Source: Cyanophora paradoxa (Eukaryota; Glaucocystophyceae; Cyanophorales; Cyanophoraceae). Taken from it: a stretch of DNA of 64,000 nucleotides. The DNA lies in the NCBI GenBank assembly GCA_004431415.1, contig QPMI01000411.1, forward strand, positions 1 through 64,000, in the 5' to 3' direction. The notes beneath the pieces are model-generated. The model worked only from the letters and a program-made list of their open reading frames with translations. It was not told the origin of the DNA and did no database searches. Position 1 is the first letter of the stretch; every line of letters starts with the position of its first letter. Position numbers and translations under genes: made by a program. Below, in pieces: positions 10,401 to 22,800 of this stretch.

Positions 10401-13400
10401 CGCCTTGCGCGCCGCCTCCCGCGCCGCCTTCTTCGCCTCCCGGTCCCGCACCTGCCCCCGCCCCCCGCCTCAGCCCGCCTGCTTCTTCCTCGCCCGGGGC
10501 GCCGCCCCGGCGGGGGCGGACCTTGCGGCGGCCCTCCTCGGTGTTTGTGCGGCGCCACTCCTCCTCGGCCTCCAGCAGGGCCCCCGTCTCCAGCGCCAGC
10601 ACCTCGCAGATCTGCCGCCCCGCGCTCGAGGGGGGAGGGGAGGAGGGGGCGAGAGACCGGGTGGATCCCCACCTTGCGGTCGAAGCAGAAGGTGATAACG
10701 GGGAGCTTGTCGTTCTGCGGGGCACGGAGCTGAGCGAGGGCGGGCGGGGCGGGGCCGGCCGAGCTTAAGCCGGCGGCGGACCTCGCGGAGGGTACGGAGG
10801 AGGCCGAGGTAGTGGGCGGCGAGCCAGGGGACGGTCCCCGCCGCCCCCTCCGCCACGGCCCGCTGGTCCAGCACCTCGAACGCCTGCGCACCGGGGCGCG
10901 TGTCGGCGGGGGCCGGGGCCGGGGCCGGGGCGGGGCGCACGCGGTCGGCGTCGCCGACGATGGCGTCGAGGGCGACCTGGAGGGCGCGCCGGTGGCCCTC
11001 CCCCGCCGCCAGCCAGCGCGACACCAGCGCCTTCAGGTCCGTCTCGAAGCTCTTCGCCCGCGCCTTCGTGATCACACGGTCCTGCGCGCAGCGGGGGTGG
11101 GCGGGGGCCCAGCAGGAGGCGGGGCGGGGGCGGGGGACCTGGGCGAAGTAGGCGTCGGGGTCGAGGGCGGCGAGCGCGGCGCCCTCCGCCTCCGCCGCCT
11201 TCGCCTCCAGCAGCCCCGGCGTCTGCGCCCGCACGCGGCGGCGTCACGAGGGCGGGGCGGGACAGGAGAGGGCGGGGGCGGGCCTTGGCGGCGCGGACGA
11301 GGGCGTCGTAGAGGGCCGTGCTCTCGTCCGGCGCGAACGAGAGGTCCTTCGGGGGCGGCGTGAGCTCCGACAGCGCGCGGGCCGGGCCCCCTAACTGCCT
11401 CGGGCGGACCTGGGGGAAGCCGCCGGCGCGGAGGAGGCGGGCGACGGACATGGCGGCGCACGGGTGCAGCACGCGCATCTCCCCGGGCTTCCTGCTCCCC
11501 CGCGTCGGCCCCGTCCTTTCAAGGAGGCCGCGAGGGGGGCCCCGCGCACTGGTTCTGCCAGGCGAGCTTGAGCTCCGGGTTGTGCGCCGGCGGCAGGTAG
11601 ACGTATCTGCGCGGCGAGCGGCCGCGTGAGCCGAGCGGCGCGGGCCGAGCGGGCCGAGCGGGGTGGGGCGGGGCGGGGTGGGGCGGACTTGCGGAGGTCG
11701 GAGTAGCGGATGTTGAACTGCACGAGCTTGACGTTCCGCTGGCTCTTGGCCTGCGCGGCGAGGGCGAGGGGAGGGGAGGGGAGTGTAAGAGAGGGCGGAG
11801 CGGGGAGATGCAGAGGGCCGGGGGCGGGGGGCGGGCCTGGGTGTCGGCCATCCAGCGCTGGAGGTCGCCCGGGTTGCTGATGGTGGCGGAGAGGGCGAGG
11901 AAGGGGCAGCGGACGAGGACGAGCAGGTGCTCCCACACCGACCCGCTCTCCGCAGTGCCTGCCCGGGCGGGAGGCGGAGCTCAGCCGGCGCCCGAGCCGG
12001 TGCGAGCGAGGGAGGGGCGGGCGGACCGGCCTCGCGGTTGGCGGTGGCGCTCTGCCCGATGCAGTGCACCTCGTCGAAGATCACGAACTTGATCCGCCGC
12101 ACCCACGCCTGCGGGAGGTCAGGGGGCGGGGAGCGAGGGGGCGGGCGATGCGGGGGCGCGCCTGGATGGTCTCGTGCGGGGAGAGGAGGAGGCCCTCGAG
12201 GACGGCCGGCACCGTCACCAGCACCTGGCAGTCAAAGTCGTAGTAGCCGTAGTCCCGCAGCTGCGCCCGCCGCCGGGGTGAGCGGCCGGGGGGTCGGGGA
12301 GGGGGGGCCGTGGCGTGGGGACCGCCGCGCCTTCATGCCGAAGACAGACTTGCCGCCCTCCGTGTACGTCTTCCCGCGGAAGCGCGCGTAGACCTCGGCG
12401 GCGACCTGCCGCCCGCGGCTCGTCAGGGCCCCTGAGAGGGCGAAGGGCTTTGTAAGGAGTCGCGAGGGCGCGCCTGGTTGACGAGGGCCTTGGTGGGCGA
12501 CACGAAGACGCATATCCCATCGTCGTCCGCGCGAAGGACCTGCGCCGACCGAGGGCAGCTCAGACGGCGGCAGCTTCTCCGGCTGGCCGGGGGCGGGCGG
12601 GCGGGCCTTCTCCATGGCGTAGTAGGCGGCGAAGGTCTTGCCGGCGGAGGTGGGGGCGACGACGAGGGCCGACTCCCCCGCGTCGACGATGTCGAGGAGG
12701 TCGCGCTGCCAGCGGTCGGGCGTGAAGAGCACGCGGTCGTCCGGGCACGGCTCCACGTTGCGCGTCTGACGGCGTCCCGCGTCAAGGCGGGCCCCGCGGC
12801 GAGGCTGCGCTGCGCAGGGCCCGGCCGACCATGAGGTGCCCGCCGTACATCATCTGGAGGCGGACGGGGGTGTGGAGGCACTCGCGCCCCTCCTTCACCT
12901 TGGAGCGGTGCTCCTTGTCCGGGCGGAAGCGGTCGGCCACCTGCCGGGCGCGCCCCGTCACCCCGCTGGAAAAGGCGGCGAGCTGGGGTCGGGGGTCGGG
13001 GGCGGGCGGGCCTGGGGGTAGCCCATGCGGCAGAGGATGTCGCAGATCTCGCGGAGCTCCGAGGTCGCCTTCCGGGCCCCGCCCGACTCCTGGCCGCCCC
13101 CTCGTCAGCCGCGCCCGCCCCGGCGCACACAGAGCTCGAGGCGGGCGCGCCTTCTCCTTGTCCTCCTTCTTGTCCTTGCCCTTCTTGTCCTGCGGGGGGC
13201 CAGCTCGAGGGCGGCGGGGCGAGGCGCGGCGAAGGCGGGCCGGGAGGGGGCGGGGCGGGGCGGGGCGCGCCTTCTTGTCGTCCTTGTCCTTCTTCTTGTC
13301 GTCCTTCTCCTTCTTGTCCTTCTTCTTGTCCTCCTTCTCCTCCTGCGCGATGCGTCCAGCTGCAGGTTATGCACGCGGCGCCACCGATTTATTTTTGAAC

Positions 13401-16400
13401 CGCGACTGACCTCCCAAAGGAAGTCCTGGTGCTGCTCGTAGATGTCCTGGGCGAGCTGGTAGAGCCGCGCCGCCCGCACCGCGTCCTCCTGCCCCGGCAC
13501 GCTCGCCACGCCCCCGACACCCTTCCCCACCGGCCGGATGTACGCCTGCGCCGAGAAACCCCGATGAATCAGGCGCGATCGAATCAGCTTGGATCGGATC
13601 AAATCGAATCGCGGGGACCGTCTCGCAGAGGCGGAGGAGCTCCATCTGGGCGGCGAACTTGGCCTCCTTGGTGGAGAGCTTCTCCGAGATGAAGCGCCGC
13701 AGCGCCGCGATCGACTTCTCCATGTCGTCCCCCCGGCACGACCTGCCGGGAGGCCGCGCGCGAGCCCCCGGGGTCGGGGGCGGCGGAGCACAGGCGCGGG
13801 AAGTCTACTTAAAACATTATCCCAAAAATGTGGCGCGCTTGCCGCTTGCTTATTAGAAGCGTATGGCCTTCTCAGAAGCTTAAGCTCATCAGCGGCGGGC
13901 CGGGGCGCACTGTTTCATGAACTCCTTGGTCTGCTCGCGCTCGTTGCTCGCCTCCGACTCCGTCTTCTTCGCCGCGTTCTCCTGCCGGATCTGATGCGGG
14001 GGGGCCGGTCAGAGGGGAGGGCGGGCAGGGCCGGGGGACGGTCCCCCTCACCCGGTCGGCGGCGGAGAGCTTCTTCTCCTTCTCCTCCTTCTCCTTGCCA
14101 CCCTTCTTCTTCTCCTCCTTCTTCTCCTTCTCCTCCTTCGCCCCCGACGGCGTCCCCGGCCTGGCGCGGGGTCAGCAAGCCGGCCAGCCCGGGGGGCCCC
14201 GGGGCCGCCCGAGGGGCCTCGCCTGGCGGAGGAGGCGCCGGCGCGGCCGGAGCGGGCGATGGTGAAGTTGACGGGGAGCACGGCGCTCCCCTCCAGCGAC
14301 ACCGCGTACCTGCCGCCGGCTCGGAGAGGGGAGGGGAGGGGGAGGGGCCAGGGGCGGACCGCTGCATGAAGCGCATGAACTTCTGCTCCTCGCGCTGCTT
14401 CTGCTTCTTGCGCCACTGGCCGACGGTCTCCATCTCCTTGGGCGTCGGGCGCTTCTCGAACTTGGGGAGGACGTGCGCGCGCGTCTGCGTCCGCTCCCGC
14501 AGCAGCCGGTTCCACTCCCGCTTCGTCACACCCTTCTCCGTCTCCTCGTCGTCGCTCGACGCAACGCCGCCCTCCTGCGCGCCCGGTCGGCCCCCCTGCC
14601 CAAACAGAGGGCGGGCGGGGCGGGGCGGGGCGGGGCGGGGCGGGGCGGGCCTCGTCGATGATGGGCTGGTCGGCGGGCCACGAGTGGTCCTCGAGGAAGG
14701 GCTGCCGGGCGTCCAGGGGGTCGTCGCCCATCGCGCCCTTCGCCTCCGCCGTCGGCTGCGCGGGGCGTGAGCGCGGCGCCGCACGGGTCGGACGGGGTGG
14801 GGCCGGGAGGGGGAGGGGGCACCGGGACGGGCAGGGGCGCCTTCTGGAGGAACGCGTCCACGATGGGGCACTCCACCGGCATCAGCCGCCCCACCTGAAG
14901 GGCGCGTGAGGTGGGTGCACGCTTGCCGGGCGTGTACCCCGCCCGCACCTCGTCGGCCTCCTCGTCGTCCTCGCCCTCGTCGCTGCTGTACCCGTCCTCC
15001 CCGTCCGCCTCCGCCCCGTCCGTCGCGGCCGGCGCGGGCGTGATGCTGCGAGGCGCTCGCTCGGCGAGGGCAGGGCGGGGCAGGGCCGGAGTCGGCGGGG
15101 CGGGTGACGGGGCGCACCGGGCGGTGAGCGGGGCCCAGAAGTCGCCCTTGCCGCCGGCGGCGGACCAGGCGGCGGCGAGGGCGGAGGAGTCTGCGGGGGA
15201 GAGGCCGGCGGCGTGGGCGGACCAGCGGGCGGCGGCGCCCTCGACGAGGAGGCGCGCCGCGAGGGCGTGGAAGAGCCGCCCGTCCACCAGGTCCGCCACC
15301 GCCGCCGCCTGCGCGCACGCCGGCGCCGCGTGAGCGAGCGGGCAGGCGGGGCAGCGCGGGGCTCGGTCGGTCGGAGGGGCGCACGGCGGCGGGGCTCTTG
15401 CAGGGGGCGACGGCGCGCTCGAGGGCGGCGCAGAGGTCCTGGAGGAAGGCCGCCGCCTCGGCGCTCGGGCGGGGCACGCGCAGCGCCCGCTGCTCCAGCG
15501 CCAGCCGCCCCAGCAGCGCCCCGTGGAGGAGCAGCACGCGGGCGAGGTCGGGGCGGGCGCCGGCGAGGGGCGCCGCGCCGGCGGCGAGGAGGCGGAGGCG
15601 AAGGGCGGCGGGGTCGGCCTCCGAGAGGTCGAGGGCCGCGAGCTGCTTCGAGAGCGCGTCGTCCGCCGCCGTCGTGGCCGGCGCGCGCAGCGACGCGATG
15701 ACCTCCCTGCGGGCACCGCGTCAGCCTTCGCGCGGGGGCGCGGGGCGGCGGGGGAGCGGACTTGGCGAGGGCGTCGAGGGCGGCGGCGTCGGGGCCGCCG
15801 GGGCGCTGCGGGGCGAAGGCGGCGACGAAGGCGAGGGCCTGGCCGCCGCGGAACTCGAGGCCCGTGGAGAGGGCGACGGGGAGCTTGTGGTCCAGGCTGC
15901 GCAGCACGAGGCAGCGGTAGGCCTTCCCGAAGGCCTCCCGCACCGCGTCCGGCTCCCGCTCCGCCTCGCCGTCCAGGCCCGGGGCCGGCACGGGCGGGCC
16001 GGGCGGGTAGACGGAGGCCGGGGCGACGGGGAGGGCGTCGAAGGAGCCGTCCGAGGCGATGAGGAGCGACGGCTGCTCGGCGTCGAGGAAGGCGATCCAC
16101 TCGGGGCTCTCCCAGTCCTCGAACTCGAAGATCTCCAGCGTCTTCGACACGACGGCGCGCAGGTGCGCGAGGAAGACCGCCCGCGCGAGGCGCACCGCGG
16201 GGAGGCACCCCGCGTACAGCGCCGCGTGCCGCCGGAACACGATGATCTTGATGTTTGCGTCCCGCTCCTTCAGCTGCGTGAGGTAGCGCTCCGCCAGCCA
16301 CACCTGCGGACGTGCACGTATGAGCGCGGCTCGTGCATCGGCAACGGAAGGGCCCGGGGCGAGACACTCTCCCGAAGAATCATTCCTCTAGTGGCGAAGA

Positions 16401-16971
16401 GCACTTTCGCAAGGCGGGGGGTTCGCGCAGTGTGCAGCGATCCCGGAAGACATCAGAGGGCCCGAAGCGTGAACGTCGGGCCTCCCCGGAAGCGCTGCCC
16501 TCCCTTCCGCCCGACACGCGTGGCCCACTTCCTCCCGTCTAATGTATCGCGAGGGACGCGCCGGGACGCCTTCCCGAGAGTGCCTCCCCGAGGCGCTCGC
16601 GAAGAGCGTACGCGCTAGGCATCGCGCCGAGCGTCCCCGGAGAAGGACGCATCGACGGTGCGCACCAAGTTGAGCGTCTGCACGCCATGCGTCCAGTCGT
16701 GGTCGTCCGCCACCGAGAGGAACAGACTGTCGGCGTCCAGCAAGAATGGCTCGCCAGGGCCGGCATAATCGCTGCGCGAGGAAGTTCGTACGCGCGTCAG
16801 CGGAAGGATGTGCGCTCGCGGTAGATACGGGGGGCGCGTCCCCTTCGACCGAAAAACGGCGCGGACGAACCCGATCAGGTCGATCCCGCGAAGCGGAATG
16901 CGCGTGAAGCACTCCTTCACGACGGCGTAGTCGCCGTCGCTGCCTCCCATGCTTCCTTTGGTTCCTGTCAT
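7479..16971 (-). CDS. DDX60: DDX60-like Ski2-family DExH-box RNA helicase, many exons
   Basis: Read from right to left, more than 40 short exons rebuild a DDX60-type protein. The N-terminal part (16971-13911) has the family blocks [24 protein letters not shown] and [15 protein letters not shown] charged linker follows, then the helicase core: [20 protein letters not shown] with Walker A APTSAGKT (12634-12657), PTKALVNQ (near 12474-12497), DEVH box (12064-12075), [11 protein letters not shown] (near 11858-11890) and motif [13 protein letters not shown] (9634-9666). The C-terminal winged-helix/ratchet exons run to TAG at 7479. The ATG at 16971 is tentative. An intron at 13743-13910 joins the two halves in frame (CA|G). 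Many donors are GC, and some exons are Lys/Glu-only linkers (13130-13350). In vertebrates DDX60 binds RNA and supports antiviral responses; in this organism RNA-helicase function is inferred only. SKIV2L/Brr2 are less likely because of the DDX60-specific N-terminus. Confidence 0.85.
9087..9106. repeat. Poly-G tract (20 G) in an intron
   Basis: Twenty consecutive G residues on the + strand (C-run in the transcript) lie inside an intron of the DDX60-like gene between the exons at about 8994-9066 and 9117-9248. Confidence 0.9.
9441..9465. repeat. Poly-G tract (25 G) in an intron
   Basis: Twenty-five consecutive G on the + strand inside the next-but-one DDX60 intron. The length is probably variable between individuals or uncertain in the assembly. 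Confidence 0.9.
14596..14650 (-). repeat. Intron with (CCCCG)n array next to a GC donor
   Basis: This 55-base DDX60 intron starts GCCCG on the minus strand and is mostly (CCCCG)n, ending GGGCAG. It is a clear example of the intron type found throughout the window. Similar arrays lie at about 7850-7885, 11665-11690, 13250-13270, 39080-39105, 41915-41945, 51712-51742 and 56706-56728. Confidence 0.8.
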
Positions 16972-17038
16972 CGACTGTACCCCAACCCAGGCGGGGTACG
17001 AAGGCACTCGTTCCTTGGACCAGCCGGAGCACCGGGCG
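16972..17038. promoter_or_regulatory. Very short divergent promoter region (tentative)
   Basis: If the starts at 16971 (-) and 17039 (+) are right, the DDX60-like and AI-2E-like genes share a divergent upstream region of about 70 bases. It contains two GTACCCC-type octamers in opposite orientation (near 16977 and 16993). No TATA box was seen. Either start could move if a further 5' exon exists. Confidence 0.3.
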
Positions 17039-19636
17039 ATGGGATCGCTGGCATTCGCGGTCGGGGCGCTCATGGCGCGCGTGCGGGACGGGCCGACCCG
17101 CCGCCCGGGAGCTTCGTGCAGCTGCCGGGCGCCGGCGGCCGGCGTCGACGGCCGGCGGGCGGCGCGGGCGGCAAGCGACGCCACCGGCGGGCCATCCATC
17201 AGGTCGTGGTGGGTGCGCGGCGATCGCGTTGTCTGGACGGCGCTACCCAGACGGACAGGACACCGCGCCGTGGCGGGGCGGCGCTTCTACGTCCGACAGG
17301 TGCGGCGCCACGTCCCGGCCCGCAGGAGAGCCGGCGCGACCGGCGGCGAACCCGCGACGACCGCGCAGGAGTCTCTCGATCCGGACGAGTTTGCGGTGGA
17401 GCCGGAGTCGGACGCGCGGCCGGCGGCACGGAAGCCTCCGACGAGCCTGGCGAACCCGCCGGCGAAGAGCCAGCTGGCGTCGATGCTCGAGGCGGAGCTG
17501 GCGGGCCTGCTCCGCCGCTTCCCCCCCAAGCGCGTCCTCATCTGGACCGTGTGCCGCCCGCCCCGCCCCCCCGGCCCCCGCCCCCGCCTGCCCGCCGAGG
17601 CCCCGTCGCCAGGTGTTCTGGGCCTGCGTGTGGTACCTGAGAGTGCGCCCTCTCCCCGCGCCCCCGCGCCCCTCCCCCGCGCCCCGCCCCCGAGCGCCCC
17701 CCACCCCGCCCCGCCCCAGGGCTCCGCCGACTTTCTCTTCTGCACGTTCGTCTTCGCGGTGCGTCGAACCCCGTATCCCCCGCCCCCGCCCTCCCCCGGT
17801 CGAACCGGGTACCGGGCAGTACATCGGGAACTCGGCGGTGACGAAGATGGAGCGGCGCTTCTCGCACCGCCTCGCGTGCACCGTCCTCTTCTTCTCGCTC
17901 CTCCTCGCCGCCGTCGGCGCCTTCGCCCTCTACGCCATCCCCCCCGCCATCAACGAGGGCAAGGAGTGCGCCGCCGCACCCCCCTCCGCCTCCCGCCCCC
18001 CCCCGTTCCTCCGCTGAGGCGGCGCAGCTTCCTGCTGACGCTGCAGAGCGAGAACCCGTACGTGTACCTCACCCAGCGCGTCCGCGCCTTCGTCGGCGAC
18101 AGCATGGCCGCCCGCCTCGAGGGTGTTCCCCCAGCCCGCCCCTTCCTCGCTCTCGTACCCCCTCACGCGCCCCCGCCCGCCCGCAGGCTACGTGCTCTCC
18201 AACCCGGAGATCGACATGGGTGCGCGGCGCCGCGCCTGCGCCGGGGCCCGGCGGGGTGTGAGCGGGGCGGGGGCGCGGGGGCGCAGGGGCGTGGACGGAG
18301 GGGCGGTCGCGGCGCATGGGCCTCGCGCTGCAGCGCCTCCTTGCCGAGTACACCGGCCCCTTCGTCCAGGTGCCCCGCCCCGCTCCCAACGCACTCTCTC
18401 CTCTCCTTCTTCTGCCCTCCAACCGCCCCCCCGCGCAGTCCCTCGGCGGCGGCCTCGCCACCGCCTCCCGCGTGCGCCCCGCCTTCTCCCCTGTCCAAGC
18501 TCCTCGTACCCCCTGATCCCCTCCCCCCGGCGCGCAGACGCTCTTCTCCGTAGCCCTCGCCGTCATCTTCTCCTTCCTCATCGTCTCCGACCTCCCCCGG
18601 TACCCCCCAAGCTCTCCCTCTTCCCCCGTCAACCATCCGACCCCTGTACCCCCCGCAGCATCTCCCGCGGCGTCCGCTCCCTCCGCTACTCTTCTCTCGG
18701 CTCCGTGCGCCCGTTCCACTCGCCACCGTACCCCCCGCCAGCCCATCCGACTGTACCCCTGCGGGCAGGTGTACGCGGAGGTGGCGCCGCCGGTGGCGAA
18801 CTTCGGGGTGCTGCTGGGGCGGGCGTTCGAGGCGCAGACGCTGATCGCGGTTGTGAACGTGCTGCTGACGGCGGCCGGCCTCCTCTTCCTCCGCATGCCG
18901 GCCGTCGGCTTCCTCTCCGTCGTCACCTTCTTCTGCTCCTTCGTCCCCGTCGCCGGCGTCGCCTTCTCCACCATCCCCATGGCCGTCCTCGCCCTCGAGG
19001 CCGGCATCTCCAAGGCCCCCCTCCCCTCCTGCCCCTCTCCTCCTTCGCCCTCGCCCTCGCTCCCCTCGACGCGCCGCGCAGGTCGCCGCGGTGATCGGCA
19101 TGGTCTCCCTCGTCCACGCCGTCGAAGCGTCCGCCCCGCCCCCGCCCCCGAACTAGACGAGTCGCTGGGCGAGAGTCGCGCCGACGCCCGCGCAGCTACG
19201 TCCTCAACCCGGCGATCTACGCCTCCCAGGTGAGCCAGCCCGAGACTCCTTCCTTCCTGCTTCGGCTGAGCCCGCGGGCAGCTGCACCTGCACCCGCTGC
19301 TCGTCCTCTCCGTCCTCTTCCTGGCGGAGCACCTCTGCGGCGTCTGGGGCCTCGTCCTCGCCGTCCCCACCACCGTCTACATCATCAAGGCACGCCGCAG
19401 CTCGAACCAGACTCGCGGCGAACTCGATCCCCTGACGCCCTCGCAGCACGTCCTCAGGATCCCCCTCAAGAGCAAGCACACCCTCGAGATCGTCGACGAG
19501 GTCCCCGCGCGCGCGCGCGGCTGATCGTGAGCCCGCGGCCCGCCGCTCAACTCAGCATCCATCCGCGCAGGTGCGGAGGACGAGGGAGCTGGAGGAGGAG
19601 GCGGAGAAGGAGGAGGTCGTCGACGGCAACACATGA
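17039..19636 (+). CDS. AI-2E/PerM-family multi-pass membrane transporter
   Basis: About a dozen exons encode an AI-2E (UPF0118/PerM-type) membrane protein. The N-terminal region is polar and includes PTSLANPPAKSQLASMLEAE. Exon joins are clear at WTV|VFWACVWYLR, GSADFLFCTFVFA and KMERRFSHRLACTVLFFSLL. The diagnostic C-terminal half contains VYAEVAPPVANFGVLLGRAF and FLSVVTFFCSFVPVAGVAF, then YVLNPAIYASQ, LHLHPLLVLSVLFLAEH and GVWGLVLAVPTTVYIIK. This matches the family's NPxIY...LHxHPLLVL...GxxGLxLAxP signature. The tail is charged and ends VVDGNT at TGA 19634-19636. The intron at 19390-19446 is GC-AG. Family members export small molecules or ions in bacteria; substrate and membrane here are unknown. 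The start at 17039 is tentative because the first 110 residues are poorly conserved. Confidence 0.8.
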
Positions 19637-19881
19637 TCATGAGCTCGAGGCCGCGCGCCCCGGCCCGGCGCTCGGTGTACCTGGCATGCGCAGAGGACCG
19701 CTCCGAGGCCCTTTGCTCTATTGCTAGGTTAGTTATCGCAGTTAGTAAGATTTCGGTGGAAGAACCGAGGAGCGCTCACCAGGACTCGCCGCGCGCCCTG
19801 TACCCCCCATCGTGCCGCACTTTCAATTTTTTCGGCCGGCCGAACGCATGCGGCAGTAGCTGAAGATCCAGCATCGCAGCG

Positions 19882-22800
19882 ATGCCCGCAGCGAGCCCCG
19901 CGGCGAGCCCGCGCACGCCGAGCAAGGGGAAGCGAGCCTTGCTGGCGCTCGAGCGCGTTATCGGGCTTACCTCCAGCTCGAACGCGGGTTTCGCATCTTT
20001 AGTGCAACCTGTACAGACCGCGCAGCCTGCAACAGGCGCGGGTGGTCAGTGTGTTGTCTACGCCGCGGGATGCGTACTCGTGTTCTGGAGCACGAGCGGC
20101 AAGCAGCGGTTCATCCACACGGGCCGCGGCACGCAGAAGGCGATTTCAGCGGTCGCCGCCAGCCCCGATGGCAAGCTGGTCGCGGCGGGCGAGGCCGGCA
20201 AGGACCCCGGCGTTCTCGTCTTCGACTCGTCCTCCGGCGCGCTCCTCGCTGAGCTCAAGGGGCACTCGCACGGCGTCGCCGCGCTGGCATTCTCCTCGTC
20301 CGGCTCCCGCATCGCGTCCGCTGGCTACGTGCACGACGGCAGCATCACGGGCGCGCCCGGGGCCCCGGGCCGCGGCCTCCCAGCCCCGCCGGCCCAGCTG
20401 ACGCCCGGGCGCAGTGTGGGATTGGAAGAGCGGCGCGGCGCTGGCGAGCGCGCGCGTCTCGACGAAGGTCACGAGCCTCGCGTTCGACGCGGCCGACGAG
20501 TCTCTGCTCCTCAGCGCCGGCGTCCGAATGTACCGATACTGGACGGTCCCCAAGGTCCGCGCCGCCCGCCGCTCGGGCCGTGGCGCTGCCGGCAGCAGCC
20601 GCCGCTGAGCGGCGGGCAGGGCAAGCCCGGCGGCGGGCTCGAGGGCCAGTCCGCCCGCGTCGGCTCCCAGCGAGACGCGACGTGCGCTGCCCCGCCCTCT
20701 CTCGGGCGGGCGGGCCGCCGACGCCGCCGGCAGGTTCGTGGACGTCGGGGCGGGGGCGGGCGGAGGGGAGGCGTACGGCCTGACGGAGCGGGGCGTGCTC
20801 TGCCTGCTGGGGCCCCAGCGCGCCATCACCAAGTGGGTCGACATCAAGGCACGCCCCGCCCCCGCCCTCCGCCACGACGATCGCATCTCATGCGACCCCG
20901 GCTTCCCCCCCCAGACGCCCCGCGCCTTTGCGCTCTCCGTGAACCGAACGCACGTCGCCTGCGCCTGCGCCGACGGCGTCGTCCGGTACCCCTCTCCCCG
21001 CACGCCCCTCCCGCGCACTCCGCCCACGCTCCCGCCAACTTCTCCGCTCCCGCAGCGTCTTCAAGGCCGGCTCCCTCGAGTGTTCGTACCCCCCTCGCAG
21101 CGAAACCCGAAGCGGCCTCACGCGGGGCGCCAGACTGCTGCACGCTGCCGAGGCCGCCGCCGCTGGGCTCGTCGCTGGAAGCAGAGGCGGCAGCGGCGCC
21201 GCCGGCGACGGCCGCGGCGGGGGCCGAGGCGTCGTACGCGGACGCGGTGGCGGTGCGGCTGGCTGGGGAGGGCGCGCACCTCACCGTCCTCTACAGCGAC
21301 CGCTCCTGCGTCCTCTGGGACATCGCCAACCCCCGCAAGGCCCGCCCCCTCTGCTGCCACGCTCTCCGCCGGCCCTCTCAGGTCTCTTCTCGCCGCAGGT
21401 GGGGCGCGTGCGCGCGGCGGCGGCGCACGCCGGCTGCATCTGGGGCCTGGAGCCGGTGCCCGAGCCGGCGGCGGCGGCGGCGGCGCCCGAGGGCCCGCCC
21501 GAGTCGCCCCGGGCGTCCCCGGCGGCGGCGGCGGCCGCCCAGCCGAACTTCGCGACCTGCTCGGCGGACGGGACGGTGCGGCTGTGGGCGCTGGGGCGGG
21601 CCCCCGGGCTGGGCCCCGGGGCGAGCCCCGGGGTGCGTGACTCGATGGCGTCGACGCTGGGGCCGGGGGGACGCTGGGGCGGGGCGCCTGGCGGGAGCTC
21701 GTCCGCGTGGTCCACGCCTCGGGCGACCACTCGGCGCTCAAGGCCCGCCCCTTCGACCCGCGTGCGTGCCGCCTGCCCGCGCCCGTGCGCGGCGCCGCCG
21801 ACCAGGGCGGCGGCAGACGGGGAGGGCGGGCCGCCGGCCTCCTCCGACGCTGTGGTGCTGCGGGCGCTGCGGGTGAGCCCCTGCGGCCGCCTCCTCGCCA
21901 CCGGCGACCGCGCCGGCAACATCCGGCACGTACCCCCCCTCCCTCTCTCCCCCCCTTCACCCACCCCCCACCCCCTCTTTTGTCGTGGAAGTAACGGGCG
22001 GGCAGGGTACACGAGACGGCGACGGGGGCGCTCGTCCGCGAGCTCGCCGCCCACGAGGCCGACGTCCTCGCCCTCGACTTCTCCCCCCCGTCCGGGCCCG
22101 GTACCCCGCTCCCCCTTCCTCCTCCTTTCTCAAACCCATCCTCACTCCGGCCGGCCCGCAGGGGGGTACCTGCTTGCCTCGGCCTCGCGGGACCGCATCG
22201 TGCACGTCTTCGACGCCGCCAACTCCTACGAGGTGCGCTTCACCCTCTCCTCTCCGGCTGCCTACCACCGCATCCGTTTCCCCACCTACCACTCCCTGCC
22301 GTCTCCCGCGCCTTCTGATCGCCGGTCGCAGCTCGCGCGGTCGCTCGACGAGCACTCGGTGCGCCGAGCGCGCGCCGCGGCCGCCCACCGCGCCCCCCTG
22401 AGCCTCCCGCCGCGTGCAGAGCTCCGTGACGGGCGTCCGCTTCGCCTCGGGGGGTGCGCCGGCGCCCGCCCGCCCACCCACCCCGCCCATCCCGCCCCGC
22501 CCTCCTCGAGCGCCGGGGGCAGGCTCGCGGCTGGTCTCGTGCTCAGCGGACCGCTCCGTCGTCTTCCGCTCCGTGGGGCCCGCCGCCGCCGTCGCCCGCT
22601 ACCAGCAGAGCTACGGCACCTACGGTCCCGCCCCTGCTCCACCTTCGGCCCTCCGCGTCCCCCTCGGACCTCATCGCTCCGCCCGCGCTCGTCGCAGGGA
22701 CGGTGTACGACGTGGAGGTGGACCCCTCGGAGCGCTACGCCGTGACCTGCGGCCAGGACAAGCGCCTCTCCATATGGAACCTCGCGACGGGCAAGGTGCC

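Noticed and set aside
9495-10733. 412-residue + strand frame over the DDX60 gene
   Set aside because: Arg/Pro/Ala-only composition crossing several helicase exons and introns; a by-product of high GC.
16388-17032. Alternative 214-residue minus frame upstream of DDX60
   Set aside because: The competing frame contains the DDX60 motif [14 protein letters not shown] and joins in phase with the next exon.
18069-19373. Long open frames on the minus strand opposite the AI-2E gene
   Set aside because: They are Arg/Gly/Ala shadows of GC-rich + strand exons and introns; the + strand frame holds clear family motifs.
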